Assembly: GCF_010183535.1 (NCBI RefSeq)
Contig: NC_071329.1
Location: 8,370,001-8,434,000 of the forward strand
Reading direction: 5' to 3'
DNA: 64,000 nucleotides
Source of the DNA: Caenorhabditis remanei
Taxonomy: Eukaryota > Nematoda > Chromadorea > Rhabditida > Rhabditidae
The notes below the pieces were generated by a model, which made no database searches, had not been told where the DNA came from, and was given only the letters and a program-made list of their open reading frames with translations. Made by a program: the position numbers and the translations under genes. Below, piece after piece: positions 1 through 11,459 of this stretch. Each line of letters begins with the position of its first letter. Positions within the stretch are counted from its first letter, which is position 1.

Positions 1-430
1 TTGGAGACAGAAAAAACTGTCGTTTTCACGACTGGACTGTATGTGCACTAACTTAAAACATTGTTTGTTAGCCACTGAGAAGTTCATTATAATGCAAAAA
101 AGTTTGGGTCGATAAACAATCACAGTACCTAGAAACCGTGAGTCAAAGTCCAACCCCAAAAAAAGAAAGAAACTTATGACTCAACCTAATATTCTCGTAT
201 TGCATTCCAATTTGCCACTCTTCCCGCTTCTTCTTCTTCTATACAACCGACTCCTTGACTTGTTATTATTCAGTTAGGAATGTGTCGTTGGCAGAAGAAC
301 CGACTGATTGGGATATTAGGCTTTATTATTTTCATAAATATAACTATTGAAAAAGTGGATGCAAAAGAAAGAAACAAGAAGAAATCAGGGAAATGATGGG
401 GGAATATGAAGAAGAGAAACACAATCAAGT
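1..430. other. Intergenic, left edge of window
   Basis: No gene is recognised here. The stretch is AT-rich and lies downstream of the minus-strand NDUFAF6-like gene, so its right part should hold that gene's 3' UTR. I see no repeat or RNA gene. Confidence 0.5.
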
Positions 431-1821
431 TCAAAACTTTGAGCACAATTTTTTGACCAAAAGAGACCAGAGAAGAAGTGGATTTCTGCGTTGAAGATGA
501 GGAGAATAGATATCATATTTGTTACTTTCGACTGTCTTGATGATATAGTCCGTAATGGTTCCGGTAGCTGCAAGCGCTGGTCTCACTGCCTTCGGAACCA
601 TATCAATCCGGCTGCGAACATCGTTCAATAGTCGCTTTGATTCGTTGATTAAATCTCTCGTCACTCCACACGCCTCATCCAACTTCTTTTTCTTATAGAG
701 ACTGTCTGGAGTGGCCCCATTTAGAGACATCACATCGACAGGAAGAAGAACTATTCCGCGAGCCAGAAGGGGATGAGTAGCACGGATTATGTTGGCGATA
801 GCATACGCAGCTCCCAGATCTTTTGCAACATCATAAGCCATCGGAAGAACTTTAGTGTCGGCAAATATGCGTGCAAGAGCATCAATTTGGAGGCACAAGA
901 GAGACCCGATTGTGGATTTACCATATTCGCTTAACTGAAAAAAATCAGATGAGAACAAAACACTTTCATGGAATAGCTTACAGCATTAATATCAGGAAAT
1001 TGGCGATCACCGATAGTTGATTGACGAGTTTCGACTAGTTTCAGAAGCATATTATGATCAGCACGAGAAGCAAAAGAGCAAAGACCGATAGCAACAGGTT
1101 GTCTGGGAACGGGTAATGGAGATAGTCCATAGATAGAAGAAATGGCATCCTTCCAGAATTGTAAGCGATACATTGCCGAAGTATCACCTCGTCTTGTATC
1201 AACTTTGTCCCGGATTGAAGCCAATTCCACGTTCAACGCATTCAGCTGAAATTATGATATTTCTTACTATTTTGTATTTAGATGCAAACCGCCACGATTT
1301 CTGGTTGCGCTTTCTTGTTCATTGTTAATATTGCTAAATAGCTGTCGACATCATGCTTGCGTACCATTTCCAAACAACTTCTGAATGCTTCATCGGCTTG
1401 CTTTTTACTGATCTCGAGTACTCGATTACTTTTTGTCATTGATTTAGGAACACTAGAAAAACCTTTATGACATAAGTGAAAGACGTATACAAATTAATTA
1501 CCGTGCACCCGGAATATTACTAAAGTCTGGCGAGCGACTAGATTGTTTCTTCATATCGTTGGAATTGTGATTGGAATTGTGATTAGGATTATCGGCAAAC
1601 GGGGAAGATGTGGTGGAGTATTGACGTGGGGCGGTTATTCTTGAGAATCCGAATCTGAAGAGTGAATCGCCTCCGATACTCGACCGCTGTGAGTTCGAGA
1701 GGAACCTTGTCGTTGACGTTGTTGCTGCTTCAGTGTGCGTAGCATGGCGAATTCGGGAGACATCGCTTTGGCCCGGTTGTCGAAGGTGATGAATGATGGA
1801 CAGTTGAGTGCTTCGTCGCAT
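431..1821 (-). CDS. NDUFAF6-like mitochondrial complex I assembly factor
   Basis: A homologue of NDUFAF6, a squalene/phytoene-synthase-fold protein needed to assemble respiratory complex I in the mitochondrial matrix. Four exons fit one frame: 1821-1502, 1452-1290, 1245-982 and 934-431, giving 416 residues. The first ~70 residues are rich in Arg and Ser, with few acidic residues, and end in RQYSTTS, a good matrix-protease cleavage site. Then come RKHDVDSYLAIL, LNALNVELASIRDKV and PRQPVAIGL, which line up with human NDUFAF6, and YDIYSPHLQRRNPLL near the C-terminus. The start was chosen because it is the only upstream Met in frame with the presequence. It lies 14 nt after a TTTAG acceptor. Oddity: nt 1821-1635 are also the last coding exon of emc-5 in another frame. 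Family call is firm; the exact start is inferred. Confidence 0.85.
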
Positions 1822-2233
1822 GTTCGGTCGTGATGCTAAATAGAAATGGTTATGCTAGAGATAAAAACAATAAAAACGGTTTAGGTTATCCGATTCAGAG
1901 AAAAACTCACTTGATCTTTCTTTATATACTGGAATGGGTTTGCGATGAACGATGTGCCGTAGATCAATGCAACCAGCGAAATCACTGTTTGGGCTACGAC
2001 GTCAACGGGAAGACTAACGAACGGTTGCTCTGTGAGACGCAGGTAGAAACGATGTTGGGCGGCGGAGTAGGCACAATGAAGCAATGAGAGAGCCGAGACG
2101 ATTGTGATCAGGCTGCAAGTGGTTATCTTTAGATATCTACGTCTCACTTGATGCTGATTTGCAGATCAACCGAACAGCTGTTGAGTTCCAGAAACCTTTT
2201 GATGTTCACTCACCGGTAAATAGTACTCGCCAT
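1635..2233 (-). CDS. emc-5: ER membrane protein complex subunit 5 (MMGT1/EMC5)
   Basis: Subunit 5 of the ER membrane protein complex, which inserts and folds membrane proteins. Exons 2233-2214, 2112-1911 and 1835-1635 join in frame to 140 residues beginning MASTIYRLITIVSAL. Two hydrophobic helices flank the family signature HCAYSAAQHRFYLRL (compare AAFSAAQHRSYMRLTE in human MMGT1), followed by LNCPSFITFDNRAKAM, the worm version of the NHPSFYVFNHRG stretch. The cytosolic tail is basic and then acidic. The first exon is only 20 nt. The third exon shares its acceptor region and most of its length with the NDUFAF6-like presequence in a different frame. Position between the PRELI and NDUFAF6-like genes on the same strand suggests an operon. 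The symbol is inferred from family and synteny. Confidence 0.87.
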
Positions 2234-2629
2234 ATCGGGAGATCAATGACCAAATGAGCTTTTGACCGTAACGAAGACCTTGAAAGAAGCCTGAAACATT
2301 TTGTTTCAAGATGATGCAACTGAAATGATTATTAGAAAGGTAACTATGCCGGCAAACAACCAGAAGATTTAAAAAAAAAACACAATTGAAAAACGGATAT
2401 GTACATTTATCAATAGGGCCAAATAGGAAACGCATTTCCACCATCGATTATCACGGGCTACAACTAAACAGGATTGGTGAACAAACAGATGTAATGACAG
2501 TGCAAAGAATGTGCTGAAGATTCAGAAATTCTATAAGAATTGAGATTTTTCAAGAAGAATCAGAACTTAAATAGCAGAAAAGTGAATTGAGATTATGAAA
2601 TCTTTTGGGAAATGGTGGATAAAGATAGT

Positions 2630-3409
2630 TCAAACTGTTTCGTTTTCTTCGTCGCACTTCACATGCGTGACCAGATTTGAAGAGGATTTAATTATCTTCT
2701 CTTTGATCAGTTTCATCTTTTCAGTTGCCAGATGCCTCACTCCGAACTTTTCTTCTAACTTTTCAAACATCCCTTTGGTTGTGTTATTGATAGACTTCTT
2801 GAAACCCATCAGAAGAACTTGCTCGTAAACTGAACTCATCCTTCCACAATCAATAGAAACTGTGACACTTCGGAGTACGTCGGTCAAAAGTGCGGGATGA
2901 TTGAGCTGTTGCTCCTTTAAAAGGCAATAATTAGTACTCAAAATCTGAAAATAATAACTTACCTCTGATGGTTTGTAAACGCATCTTTCGTGAAGTTCGA
3001 ATAATGAAAGATGTGAAACATTTCTCGTGTACGTGACAAGCTTCTTTGAAACTCTATCATATACACTCTCCTCGATAACTGGAACAACTCGAATATCGGT
3101 CATTCGTGATATCCAACGGGGAACTCGCTTTAGAATTGAGCTACCTGAACTAGTATTATGATTTCAGAGATAAATTCAGTTCTACCATACCTTGTTTGAT
3201 AATCAGCTTCTTGGTAACAATGGTGTTATCCGTAATTTGACGCTCGAGTACATCCTCCGAGAGGATGTGCTTAGCATGTGAGTTAGGATATCTGAAAAGG
3301 TCTCTATTCAATTGTTGTTAGAAATAGCGACAAACCTGTCCCAAAAAGCACTGACCACTTCATCAAATGAATATGGGAACGAAGATCGTGGAGAATCCCA
3401 AAGCTTCAT
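2630..3409 (-). CDS. PRELI/MSF1 domain lipid-transfer protein (PRELID1-like)
   Basis: PRELI-domain proteins shuttle phospholipids (phosphatidic acid in PRELID1) across the mitochondrial intermembrane space together with TRIAP1/Mdm35. Exons are 3409-3336, 3291-3191, 3144-2963 and 2914-2630, giving about 213 residues. Landmarks in order: an N-terminal FDEVVSAFWDR, then YPNSHAKHILSEDVLERQ matching RYPNPYSKHVLTEDIVHRE of PRELID1, then RVPRWISRM, ERCVYKPSE, and MGFKKSINNTTKGMF near the end. The last intron (2962-2915, 48 nt) has a normal GTAAGT donor but an unusual TTTTAAAG acceptor. The closer TTTTCAG would leave only 18 nt. If retained, this intron stays in frame without a stop. First gene of the likely operon with emc-5 and the NDUFAF6-like gene. 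Confidence 0.83.
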
Positions 3410-3796
3410 TCTAAATTTTACTGAAAATTCCAGAAATCAATCGGAAATTACGTGGTTGAATGTGGTTAAAAAGGAGGAAAATGCAAATTGCTCGCATACG
3501 CAGGCGTCATAACCGACGACAATGGTGCAAACACCACTCGAAGACCGTAATCTCAGGATTAATTTGGCTACTGAAACCTGTTTCGCAATTGCGCGGAAAA
3601 TCGCAAATTTTGAACAAAAACCACGAAAAATTGTAATAGAACTGATAAAAAGAACATCTAGTCGGCCACTAAGGTTGTTATCACAAAAATCAATTGTCAG
3701 TTGACATAGTTTGCGGTAAACATCTCGCTCTCTCTTTCAACTTCCCGCTAGTGCTCTTCCAAACACAAAGTATCGAATCGAATTGTATTCTTTCAG
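3410..3796. promoter_or_regulatory. Shared divergent promoter region
   Basis: This 387-bp gap separates the minus-strand PRELI operon from plus-strand ooc-3, so both promoters should lie here. It ends in a TTTCAG acceptor abutting the ooc-3 start codon, consistent with trans-splicing. No specific factor site stands out. Confidence 0.45.
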
Positions 3797-5539
3797 ATGA
3801 CAATAATATGGCTCACATTACTCCTTTTCATACAATACGTGCATCCGCAAGGTACGCTTCACTTGTTGTTTTCAAATTCAAAAGAGAAATTCGACTAGAC
3901 AACTCGTAACATTTTTCAGAAGGAGAAGAAATACATATTGATGTTTGGAGAGACCCGAATGATCCAACATCAGAACATCGAACATATCAATCAAAAGACC
4001 TTCTCTCCATACCTCCACCTGTACAAAAAGTAAGAATAACTTATTTTAATCAGGTCATCCCCAGATAGTTTCAGCCGGATCAAAGTCTCCGTTTGCTTCT
4101 TCGACAACTTCTACAAGACATTCATGTAGATTACCAAATTGAGGGACCTGTTCAAAGGGAAGTCCAGTAAGTTGCTAATTTTTATAAGAGCTGTTACATT
4201 TTCTTAATTACAGGATCAAAATTTCTCGTCACAGTATGTCAGTGCTCTCAAAATATTTGAATAATCATGAAGCCGACAATCCAGATGATAGAGAAGCTGT
4301 ACGATCAGCCCTTTCGAATATTTTCAAGGTTCTGGAAGCAGCACCTGACCCAACGTGGCATGATACGTTTCTCTTCTTACAACCATTCATATTTACTCTC
4401 AATATATTCATCCTCCCAGCAGCGGCTGTGGTTGTAATTCGTTCGATTGTTCGTCCGCGAAATTTTTGGATTCTTGTGTTTTCAACTGTTCTCATCATTT
4501 CCATGTACACTGGTTACAACAAGAAGTATCAAGAAGCAGAATCACGGAGATTTGCTCAATTCCAAGAGAGCTCACGAGATGCATGTGCACCGGAAGGACT
4601 TCTCTCAAGAATGGTCGAGATCGTCGCATCACCTTTCCAATACCGAAAGAAATCGAATTGTTTGAAATATATCGAGGTGAGATACTCAAATCGAACTAGG
4701 CACATTCAAAACTACTTTTCAGAGCCAAACTATATCAATTTTCCATGAAATCTCAATTATCGAAGTGTTCTCAGAAACAATATCCAGTGGATTCTTTGCG
4801 TTTCTTTCTGCTTCTGCAAAACATTTCAATCATTTCTTCAGGCAATTTTTTGACTTAACAGAAGACACGTTAAACTGAAAATGTTTCAGGGATCTCTACG
4901 ACGGTGCTCCATTGATCGCCCAAATCGTTATGACATTCTTTCTCATTTTAATGGTTGGAACAGTTCGAACGCCGTTTTTCAGTTATGAACCTATTTGTAA
5001 GTTAACATTCTTTTAAATTGTCAATTATTAAATCACGTAATTTCAGGGCTCACATTCTGCAGTTCCAGTATTGGAAAGATTGCTGGTTGGCTGGAAGGTG
5101 GCGAAGTGGAGCAGAAACCAGCTATCCAACATCATCAAACAACCAAAGAGGTGAAAAGATTAGAACAGGAGAAAAAGAAAAAGTACGGCGCCGGTGTAAC
5201 TATTGCTACTAACACTATTATTAACCAGTTTTAGAACTGCAATGATAGAATATCCAAGATCGGAGAAAGAAGACGTCTTGAGTGGAAGCGGAAATGGGAA
5301 AGAGAAAAAGAAAGAGAGCGAAGAGTTGATGAAGATGTCAGAAGACTCAGTGGATTCGGATTATACACAGGACGACGACGATCTGATCTTACTAGGAGAA
5401 TCGAGTGACAGTGAGGATCGTGAGGAAAAAGTCAGAGAAGGTATAAAAGTGAGCTCTTGCTTCAAAAGTTATCATTCTAATCTTTTCAGCTCTCAATAAG
5501 ACTATCAACACGACATCATTATCAGAGTCAAGCTTCTAA
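3797..5539 (+). CDS. ooc-3: CLCC1-like ER membrane protein, ooc-3 orthologue
   Basis: Nine exons: 3797-3851, 3920-4029, 4075-4166, 4214-4676, 4723-4841, 4890-4996, 5047-5182, 5235-5440, 5490-5539. A signal peptide (MTIIWLTLLLFIQYVHPQ) leads to a luminal DVWRDP region, a hydrophobic pair around FLFLQPFIFTLNIF and FWILVFSTVLIISMY, then YNKKYQEAE and a conserved Cys, a third helix near IVMTFFLILMVG, and a lysine-rich then very acidic tail. This order matches vertebrate CLCC1, an ER chloride-channel-like protein. In C. elegans ooc-3 is needed for PAR polarity in early embryos and neighbours hacl-1, as here. The intron at 4842-4889 uses a GC donor. Reading through the 52-nt intron at 5183-5234 gives a stop at 5234 and a form without the acidic tail, a possible alternative isoform. 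Confidence 0.72.
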
Positions 5540-6059
5540 AGATTTTAGTCATTTCGACAGGTCAACCCGACCAATCTGTTATCATTGTTTGTACAATCAA
5601 TATTTTCATCTATTCTCTTTTCATTTTTAGGTTAACTCGTAGTCTTCTACTAAAAAACTAACACTTTCTTGCATTTCCTGTATATCTTGCCTTCAATCTT
5701 CTACCTCTTCGAATAATTATACCGGTCATTTTCTGATTTTCTTTCAATGAATCATCTCGGTTTCTGATTGAGTTCAACAGAGATCAAATTACCTATAAAG
5801 AGAGATGTTGACGCATCGTGTTATTTTCAAGAGACTTCTTCCGTTCCCAAGTCATTCTTGTGACGTCTTCTAAAGAAGTTTTCAAAAAAAGCATCGTCAT
5901 TGTTGTAATCTTTGCTGTCGAATTGCACTGAATTCGTTGAATACAAAGACACAGACAGCGAAAGAAACGAGGCAGAAAGATCATTCAAATCAGAATTGTC
6001 TCTTTCTTATATTCTATAGATCGGGTTTGATCATTCAAACACAAACAAAAGGTTTACAG
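5540..6059. other. Intergenic between ooc-3 and hacl-1
   Basis: About 520 bp of AT-rich sequence holding the ooc-3 3' UTR and the hacl-1 promoter. No ORF of note, repeat or RNA gene was seen. Confidence 0.4.
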
Positions 6060-8689
6060 ATGTCGACGACACGGTTTTTAGCAACTTCTCTTGTAAATGC
6101 CACATCACGTAAGTGCTCAGAATCAAACATCAACATCAACTTATAGCTTTAGAAGTATTTATGAAGTACGCTCGAAACATTATATCTGAAATTGTGTTAA
6201 GAATATTATTACTAATTTCTATAAAACTTTTTGTAATTATTAAGATCAAAAGATATGAAATGTATTCATTTAACTTATTTATCAAAACAAAAAGTTCATA
6301 TTCTATTTTTTTTTCAAATCACCCACTTCTTTACAGGCAGATCACTGTCTCTTATGGTGCGAAGGTCGCGATTCTCTCTCGCACCACAACGTGGTCTTAT
6401 CAGTATGATCGATAAGCAACAATGCCGGCAGATCACTGACTACTCGGCCAAAGACAGTCGCATCAATTCGAGGAAACTTCGAAAGCACGACGGATCAAAC
6501 ATGGATGGAGCCGCAATTACAGCCGCTGCCCTTAAATCGCAGGTAAGCAGACTTCCAAGTTTTTCATGGAATATTTCAGTAAATTTTTTCATCAAAAGGT
6601 GTTCAGCTTTTCAAAAAAAACGAGGTTCTCTGAAATTCATGTACCTTTTTCAATTAAAATTTATTGATGTGAAAAGATAAGTAAACTACAGTAACACACA
6701 ATTTAAATTTAAGAAAACTGTAACTTCCACGTAGTTTTCCTGCATTTTTCACTTATCATTTCCCTTTCACTTTGTTCTGATTGTCAGAACTATGATCATA
6801 ATTCACTCTTATCTTTGATGAGTGGTGACATAAAAAAGAAAAAAAGAGAGAAAAATATATCGATTGATGATTTCAGGGCGTCGAATACATGTTTGGAGTC
6901 GTTGGATTCCCAGTAATTGAAGTTGGAATGGCTGCTCAGGCTCACGGAATCAAGTACATCGGGTGTAGAAATGAGCAAGCGGTGGGTATCTTGGATGAGA
7001 AAATATTTGATATACAGGGGAATATACAGAGAATATATGATCAACACAACGATAGAAAAATAATCTGTACAGGAGGGTAAAAAATACATTTTCAGGCCGC
7101 CTATGCCGCTCAAGCAATGGGATATCTTACTGGAAAACCAGTAGCTCTTCTCGTTGTATCTGGTCCAGGAGTTCTTCATGCTATCGGAGGACTTGCCAAT
7201 GCTACTGTTAACTGCTGGCCAGTCGTCTGTATTGGAGGAACCGCTGATGTTGATCTCGAGAATCGGGGAGCATTCCAAGAGTGGAGCCAACAAGAATCCG
7301 TCAGAAACTCATGCAAACACGTCAGCAGACCAACAAGTCTTCATACTATCCCTGCTCATATTGAGAAGGCCGTTCGATGTGCAATGTATGGAAGACCTGG
7401 AGCAGTTTATGTTGATCTCCCAGGAAATCTTGTGTTGACAAGCACAGAAGAAGAAATTCAATTCCCAGAAGCTGTCCCACTTCCACCACCAGTTTCAATC
7501 CCCCCAATTGCTGAAATTGAGAAGGCAATCAATACATTGAAGAGTGCTAAGAAGCCATTGGTTATTGTTGGAAAAGGAGCTGCTTGGTCTGAGCGTGGAG
7601 CTACTCAAGTTCAACAATTTTTGACAAAATCCAAGCTTCCATGGCTTGCTACTCCTGGAGGAAAGGGAGTTGCTTCTGATCTTCATCCAAGATTCATCGG
7701 TCAAGCTAGATCATTGGCTCTCAGAGAAGCCGATACAGTCTTCCTGATTGGTGCCCGCTTCAACTGGATTCTTCATTTCGGACTTCCACCACGCTTCCAA
7801 AAAGATGTGAAGGTAGTTCAAATTGATATCTGCCCAGAGGAGTTCCATCAAAACGTCAAAACTGAAGTTCCACTCTTGGGAGACATTGGAGAGACTTTGG
7901 CTGAAATGACACCAAGACTCGGGGAGTGGGCATATGAGGAATCAACTGAATGGTTCAAGAAACTCAGAGATAATGCCGAGAAAAACAGAAACGCTGTTGA
8001 GAAGCTTGTTGATGATCATTCGACTCCACTAAATTACTATGCTGCTTACCAACCAGTGAGTCAAATTTTCATTCAAAAAATAAATAATAAACTAAGTATT
8101 TTAGATTCGTGAATTCCTTGCCAACAACGACGTCATCGTGGTTAACGAAGGAGCTAATACAATGGATATTGGACGTACCATGATGCCATCTCGTCTTCCA
8201 AAACGTCGTCTTGATGCTGGAACTTTCGGAACTATGGGAGTTGGACAAGGATTCGCATTAGCAGCTGCTCTCTGGGCCAGAGATCACTCTCCAAAAACTA
8301 AAGTTCTCGTTGTTCAAGGAGACAGTGCATTCGGTTTCTCTGCTATGGAACTCGAGACGATTGCCAGATACAATCTTCCAGTTGTCACTGTTGTCATCAA
8401 CAACTCTGGAATCTACCGTGGACTTCTTCCAGAAGATGATAAGGCTATCGAAGGAGACCGTACTCTTGCGCTTCCAGTTCTCTCACTTACTGCTGAATGC
8501 CGTTACGAGCAGATGTGTCAAGCATTCGGAGGGGAAGGAACCGTTGTCAGAACTGTGCCAGAAATCAAGGCTGCCCTTGAGAAGGCTTACCAAAAGACTG
8601 ATGGACCAACTGTAATCAACGCTCTTATCTCAACTGATTCCGAGAGGAAACCACAAGCCGATCATTGGTTGACTCGCTCCAAAATGTAA
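6060..8689 (+). CDS. hacl-1: 2-hydroxyacyl-CoA lyase (TPP enzyme)
   Basis: Cleaves 2-hydroxyacyl-CoA to formyl-CoA and a shortened aldehyde in fatty acid alpha-oxidation, using thiamine pyrophosphate and Mg2+. Exons 6060-6108, 6337-6542, 6877-6981, 7096-8055 and 8105-8689 give 634 residues, against about 578 in human HACL1. The catalytic Glu is in RNEQA (exon 3). The TPP/Mg motif is GDSAFGF followed by [10 protein letters not shown] in the last exon. The C-terminus is SKM, a peroxisomal targeting variant of SKL. The extra length is an Arg/Ser-rich N-terminus of ~70 residues ahead of the family start near [15 protein letters not shown], which looks like a mitochondrial presequence. A TTTACAG acceptor at 6336 and internal Mets would allow shorter forms without it. 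Confidence 0.92.
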
Positions 8690-8869
8690 ATAAATTGAAT
8701 CCTCTTTGTAATATAATTTTCTGCTTGCATTTTTTCCTACAATTTGTCTAATTAATTATTCCGATGTAGCTTTTCTGTGATAAATAGTATTCTTTCTCCT
8801 ATCCCTGAGTTCTTTATTTAGAGTGTTTGTACAATATAAGGTATAAATACAGATGACCGGAAAATAAAA

Positions 8870-9314
8870 TTACAATCTGAAGAACTTCTTCGATGGGAAG
8901 AACTCTCCGATGTTCTCCTCTTTCTCTTCACTTCCACTTCCAGATCCAAATGGAGAACGAGCCGAGCTCTTTACTTCTTTGCTACTTCTCATATCTCTTT
9001 CAGAAAGTTCATCAAGCTTCCATCTTCTGAAATCTTCTTGTCGGGAATCGTCCTGAAAATTACTTTTTGAGGAAGTTTGAGAAAATATGTTGACTTACCT
9101 TGTAAACCTTCTTCATTTTCTTGCTGCTTCTACTCAAGAAATCTGTCGAAATGATTCTTGCTCTGGGTGCTTCCTCAGGAAGATCAAAGCTTCTGATTGG
9201 ATCAATTTTAGTTCTCAACTCTTGCATTCTGGCGATTCCTCCATTTTGGCAGATAACCTTTCCGATAAATACAGCAAATACAATCAAGTAAATAGGTAGA
9301 AAAAAGGAATTCAT
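8870..9314 (-). CDS. Small secreted protein, function unknown
   Basis: Two exons (9314-9099 and 9052-8870) give about 132 residues. A clear signal peptide (FFLPIYLIVFAVFIGKVICQ) is followed by a hydrophilic, charged chain: RSFDLPEEAPRARI, then SRSSKKMKKVYK, an Arg/Asp-rich stretch, a Gly/Ser/Glu run (FGSGSGSEEKEE) and a C-terminus EFFPSKKFFRL. Only the Cys at the end of the signal peptide is seen, so no disulfide-folded domain is expected. Dibasic sites (KK, RR) could be cut by prohormone convertases, but no amidation Gly follows FFRL, so a neuropeptide role is speculative. It lies tail to tail with hacl-1, 180 bp apart. I do not recognise the family. Confidence 0.6.
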
Positions 9315-11459
9315 ATTGAGAACTTTTCACGAGAAATCAGAAAAACGCGAAGAAAAAAGCTGGTTATGTACCGATTCGAAACGACAGTGTAAACCTCGAA
9401 TACCGGGTTTTTCATGATATATTTTCTCGCTGTAACAGCCTTCGCACGAGATAAGAATCTTGAAAACTTGGCAGACTTTACACTGAAGAACACATCTTTA
9501 TTAGGGCAAAAGGGTGATGGAGGAACGATAAATTTATTGTTTTCATAGGGAATTAGTTGAAACAAAAACATGATAACTGTGTTGAAATGAAGTTTACTAT
9601 GATGCATATGATGGGGAGTCAGAATATTGGAAAGTTGAGATGAAAAACGAATGAAATGTAAATTCAAGTTCTAACTGATTCTAATTCATAGTTCTGCTTG
9701 TTCAATGAAACTGGTTTTATTCAGGTTTGAATAACTGAACTCTAGTTATGATAAAGCTGAAAAACGTATTTCAAGAAAGGTTTACGATTATCATCCTGAG
9801 ATGAAAATTCTTTACAAATTGTTTTTTTTTTGGAGATAAACTTTGTTAGAGCGGCATGTTGTTTAAGCGGAAAAGAGCAAAAAATTCAAAATCAACGATT
9901 GAGTTTTCAAAGAATAAAATGAACGACATATCAAAATGAAATTTTATTGTTCGGAGTTTTTTCTTGAAAAATATGATTTAAAAAAACAATAAACTAATAT
10001 TAATTTTATGACTGCAATCCCTCTAAACAATTAATCTCTAAACGCAATTTCTTACTTTTTCTTTAAATATTTTCCATGGAACAGACGACTCACATCTTAT
10101 GAGCAAGGCTTCTTAATGAAATTCACGGAGACAACAATACTTACTTAGAGGAAATTGTCGAATTGCCCAAGGTATATACCTAGAAGAGTTTCGTGTCTTC
10201 TCATCTGTCTGCAACTCAACCGTCCATCTCTGAAGTGTCATCAAAGATCCAATTCAGCCAAGTATTCAGCGAAGTATACAATCCGAAATAGGCTCTAATC
10301 ATTTCATGTTCTCGTTTATTTCGATCACCGTCTTCATTTCTGCTTACTGTAAAACTAGTGCTCCATCATCAATCTGATCCGAAATACTCCATCTCGAAAA
10401 ATTATTAAGTTAAGTTTAATCTAGTGACGAGTACTCACTAATATCGTTTCAGACTGAAAATGTGAATTTTTAGTAATCGTCAAGTAGCTTGAAATGTTTT
10501 TCTGTAATCATAGCTACAGTAATCCTAGGAAGAACTTCTGGATACAAAGTTCATAATAAATAATATCTTAAAATGACGTAACACATTATGATTCTCTTCT
10601 TCTTGATGATTCCCCATGATGATAATCTCTAGATGTCTAGGAGGATTACAGTCAATACAGTATCCCAAGAATGAAGAGGTTTATAATTAGATCTGTGAAG
10701 ATGGGACGAAAAAGTAATGGAAGCATCCAGGTAAATGATTTATGAGAAACTCGCCATGTTACTGTGGTATTACGGTAGTGTCCCAGAACCTATGGTACTT
10801 GCAAACCTGTCTCCGTAACAGGCATCATAAACCACTGAAAATAAATTATTCTCGAATGAAAATGTTTACAAAATCGTATTCTGATTTCACGGATTCTCGA
10901 TTCATATGAATATAATTGTCCAACAATTACAGCCAACCGGATAATTGATGTCGCCCCACACACTTACCCCCACATATCTATTCAAAACCTTTCTCTATTT
11001 TTTCGATCAATGAAACGACTTCTCGATTGAGAAAAACTGACCATGAAACAAACCAAAAAGGCTTTTTGTCCATTTGTTGACCTTGCCCAAAACAAGACAG
11101 TGTAACTGAATCAAAACTCTGAATCTCCATGTTTTCAATACTGTTTATTTGTTAGTTTTGATATGAAAAAGAATTTGAAAAGAAGAAGAAAAAAGAAGAA
11201 GACCTGGGAGGTGGGGGAAAAAAGACATCGAGACTGACGTCTTCTCACTCTACTTTTTCTTTTTTCATTCAGTCATTTCTTCTTCTTCTTCTTCCTCTCT
11301 ACAGTACGAATAGTAGTCACTAACCATTTGATAAAAATATAATATGTGACTCACAAAGTTCCGTAAATGATACATCACTTCCGTTGACAACTTTAAATCG
11401 TTTGTATATATATGCCATCTCCTCCTATTCTATTTCCAACATCTCCTATTATTTTCAGA
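9315..11459. other. Long intergenic region without recognised gene
   Basis: About 2.1 kb. Open frames here are short and lack a plausible exon chain. A (TCT)n tract lies at 11280-11300 and a TGACGTCT CRE-like site near 11235. The last 150 bp should hold the transthyretin-like gene's promoter, with a TTTGATAA box near 11328. I see no tRNA, CRISPR or inverted repeat of note. Confidence 0.45.

Noticed and set aside
2166..2444. 92-codon minus-strand frame as a separate membrane protein
   Set aside because: Its right part is the emc-5 5' UTR and first exon read in another frame; no family match.
2945..2962. GTAAGT...TTTTCAG as an 18-nt intron in the PRELI gene
   Set aside because: Far below the minimum intron length in worms; the 48-nt version or retention is preferred.
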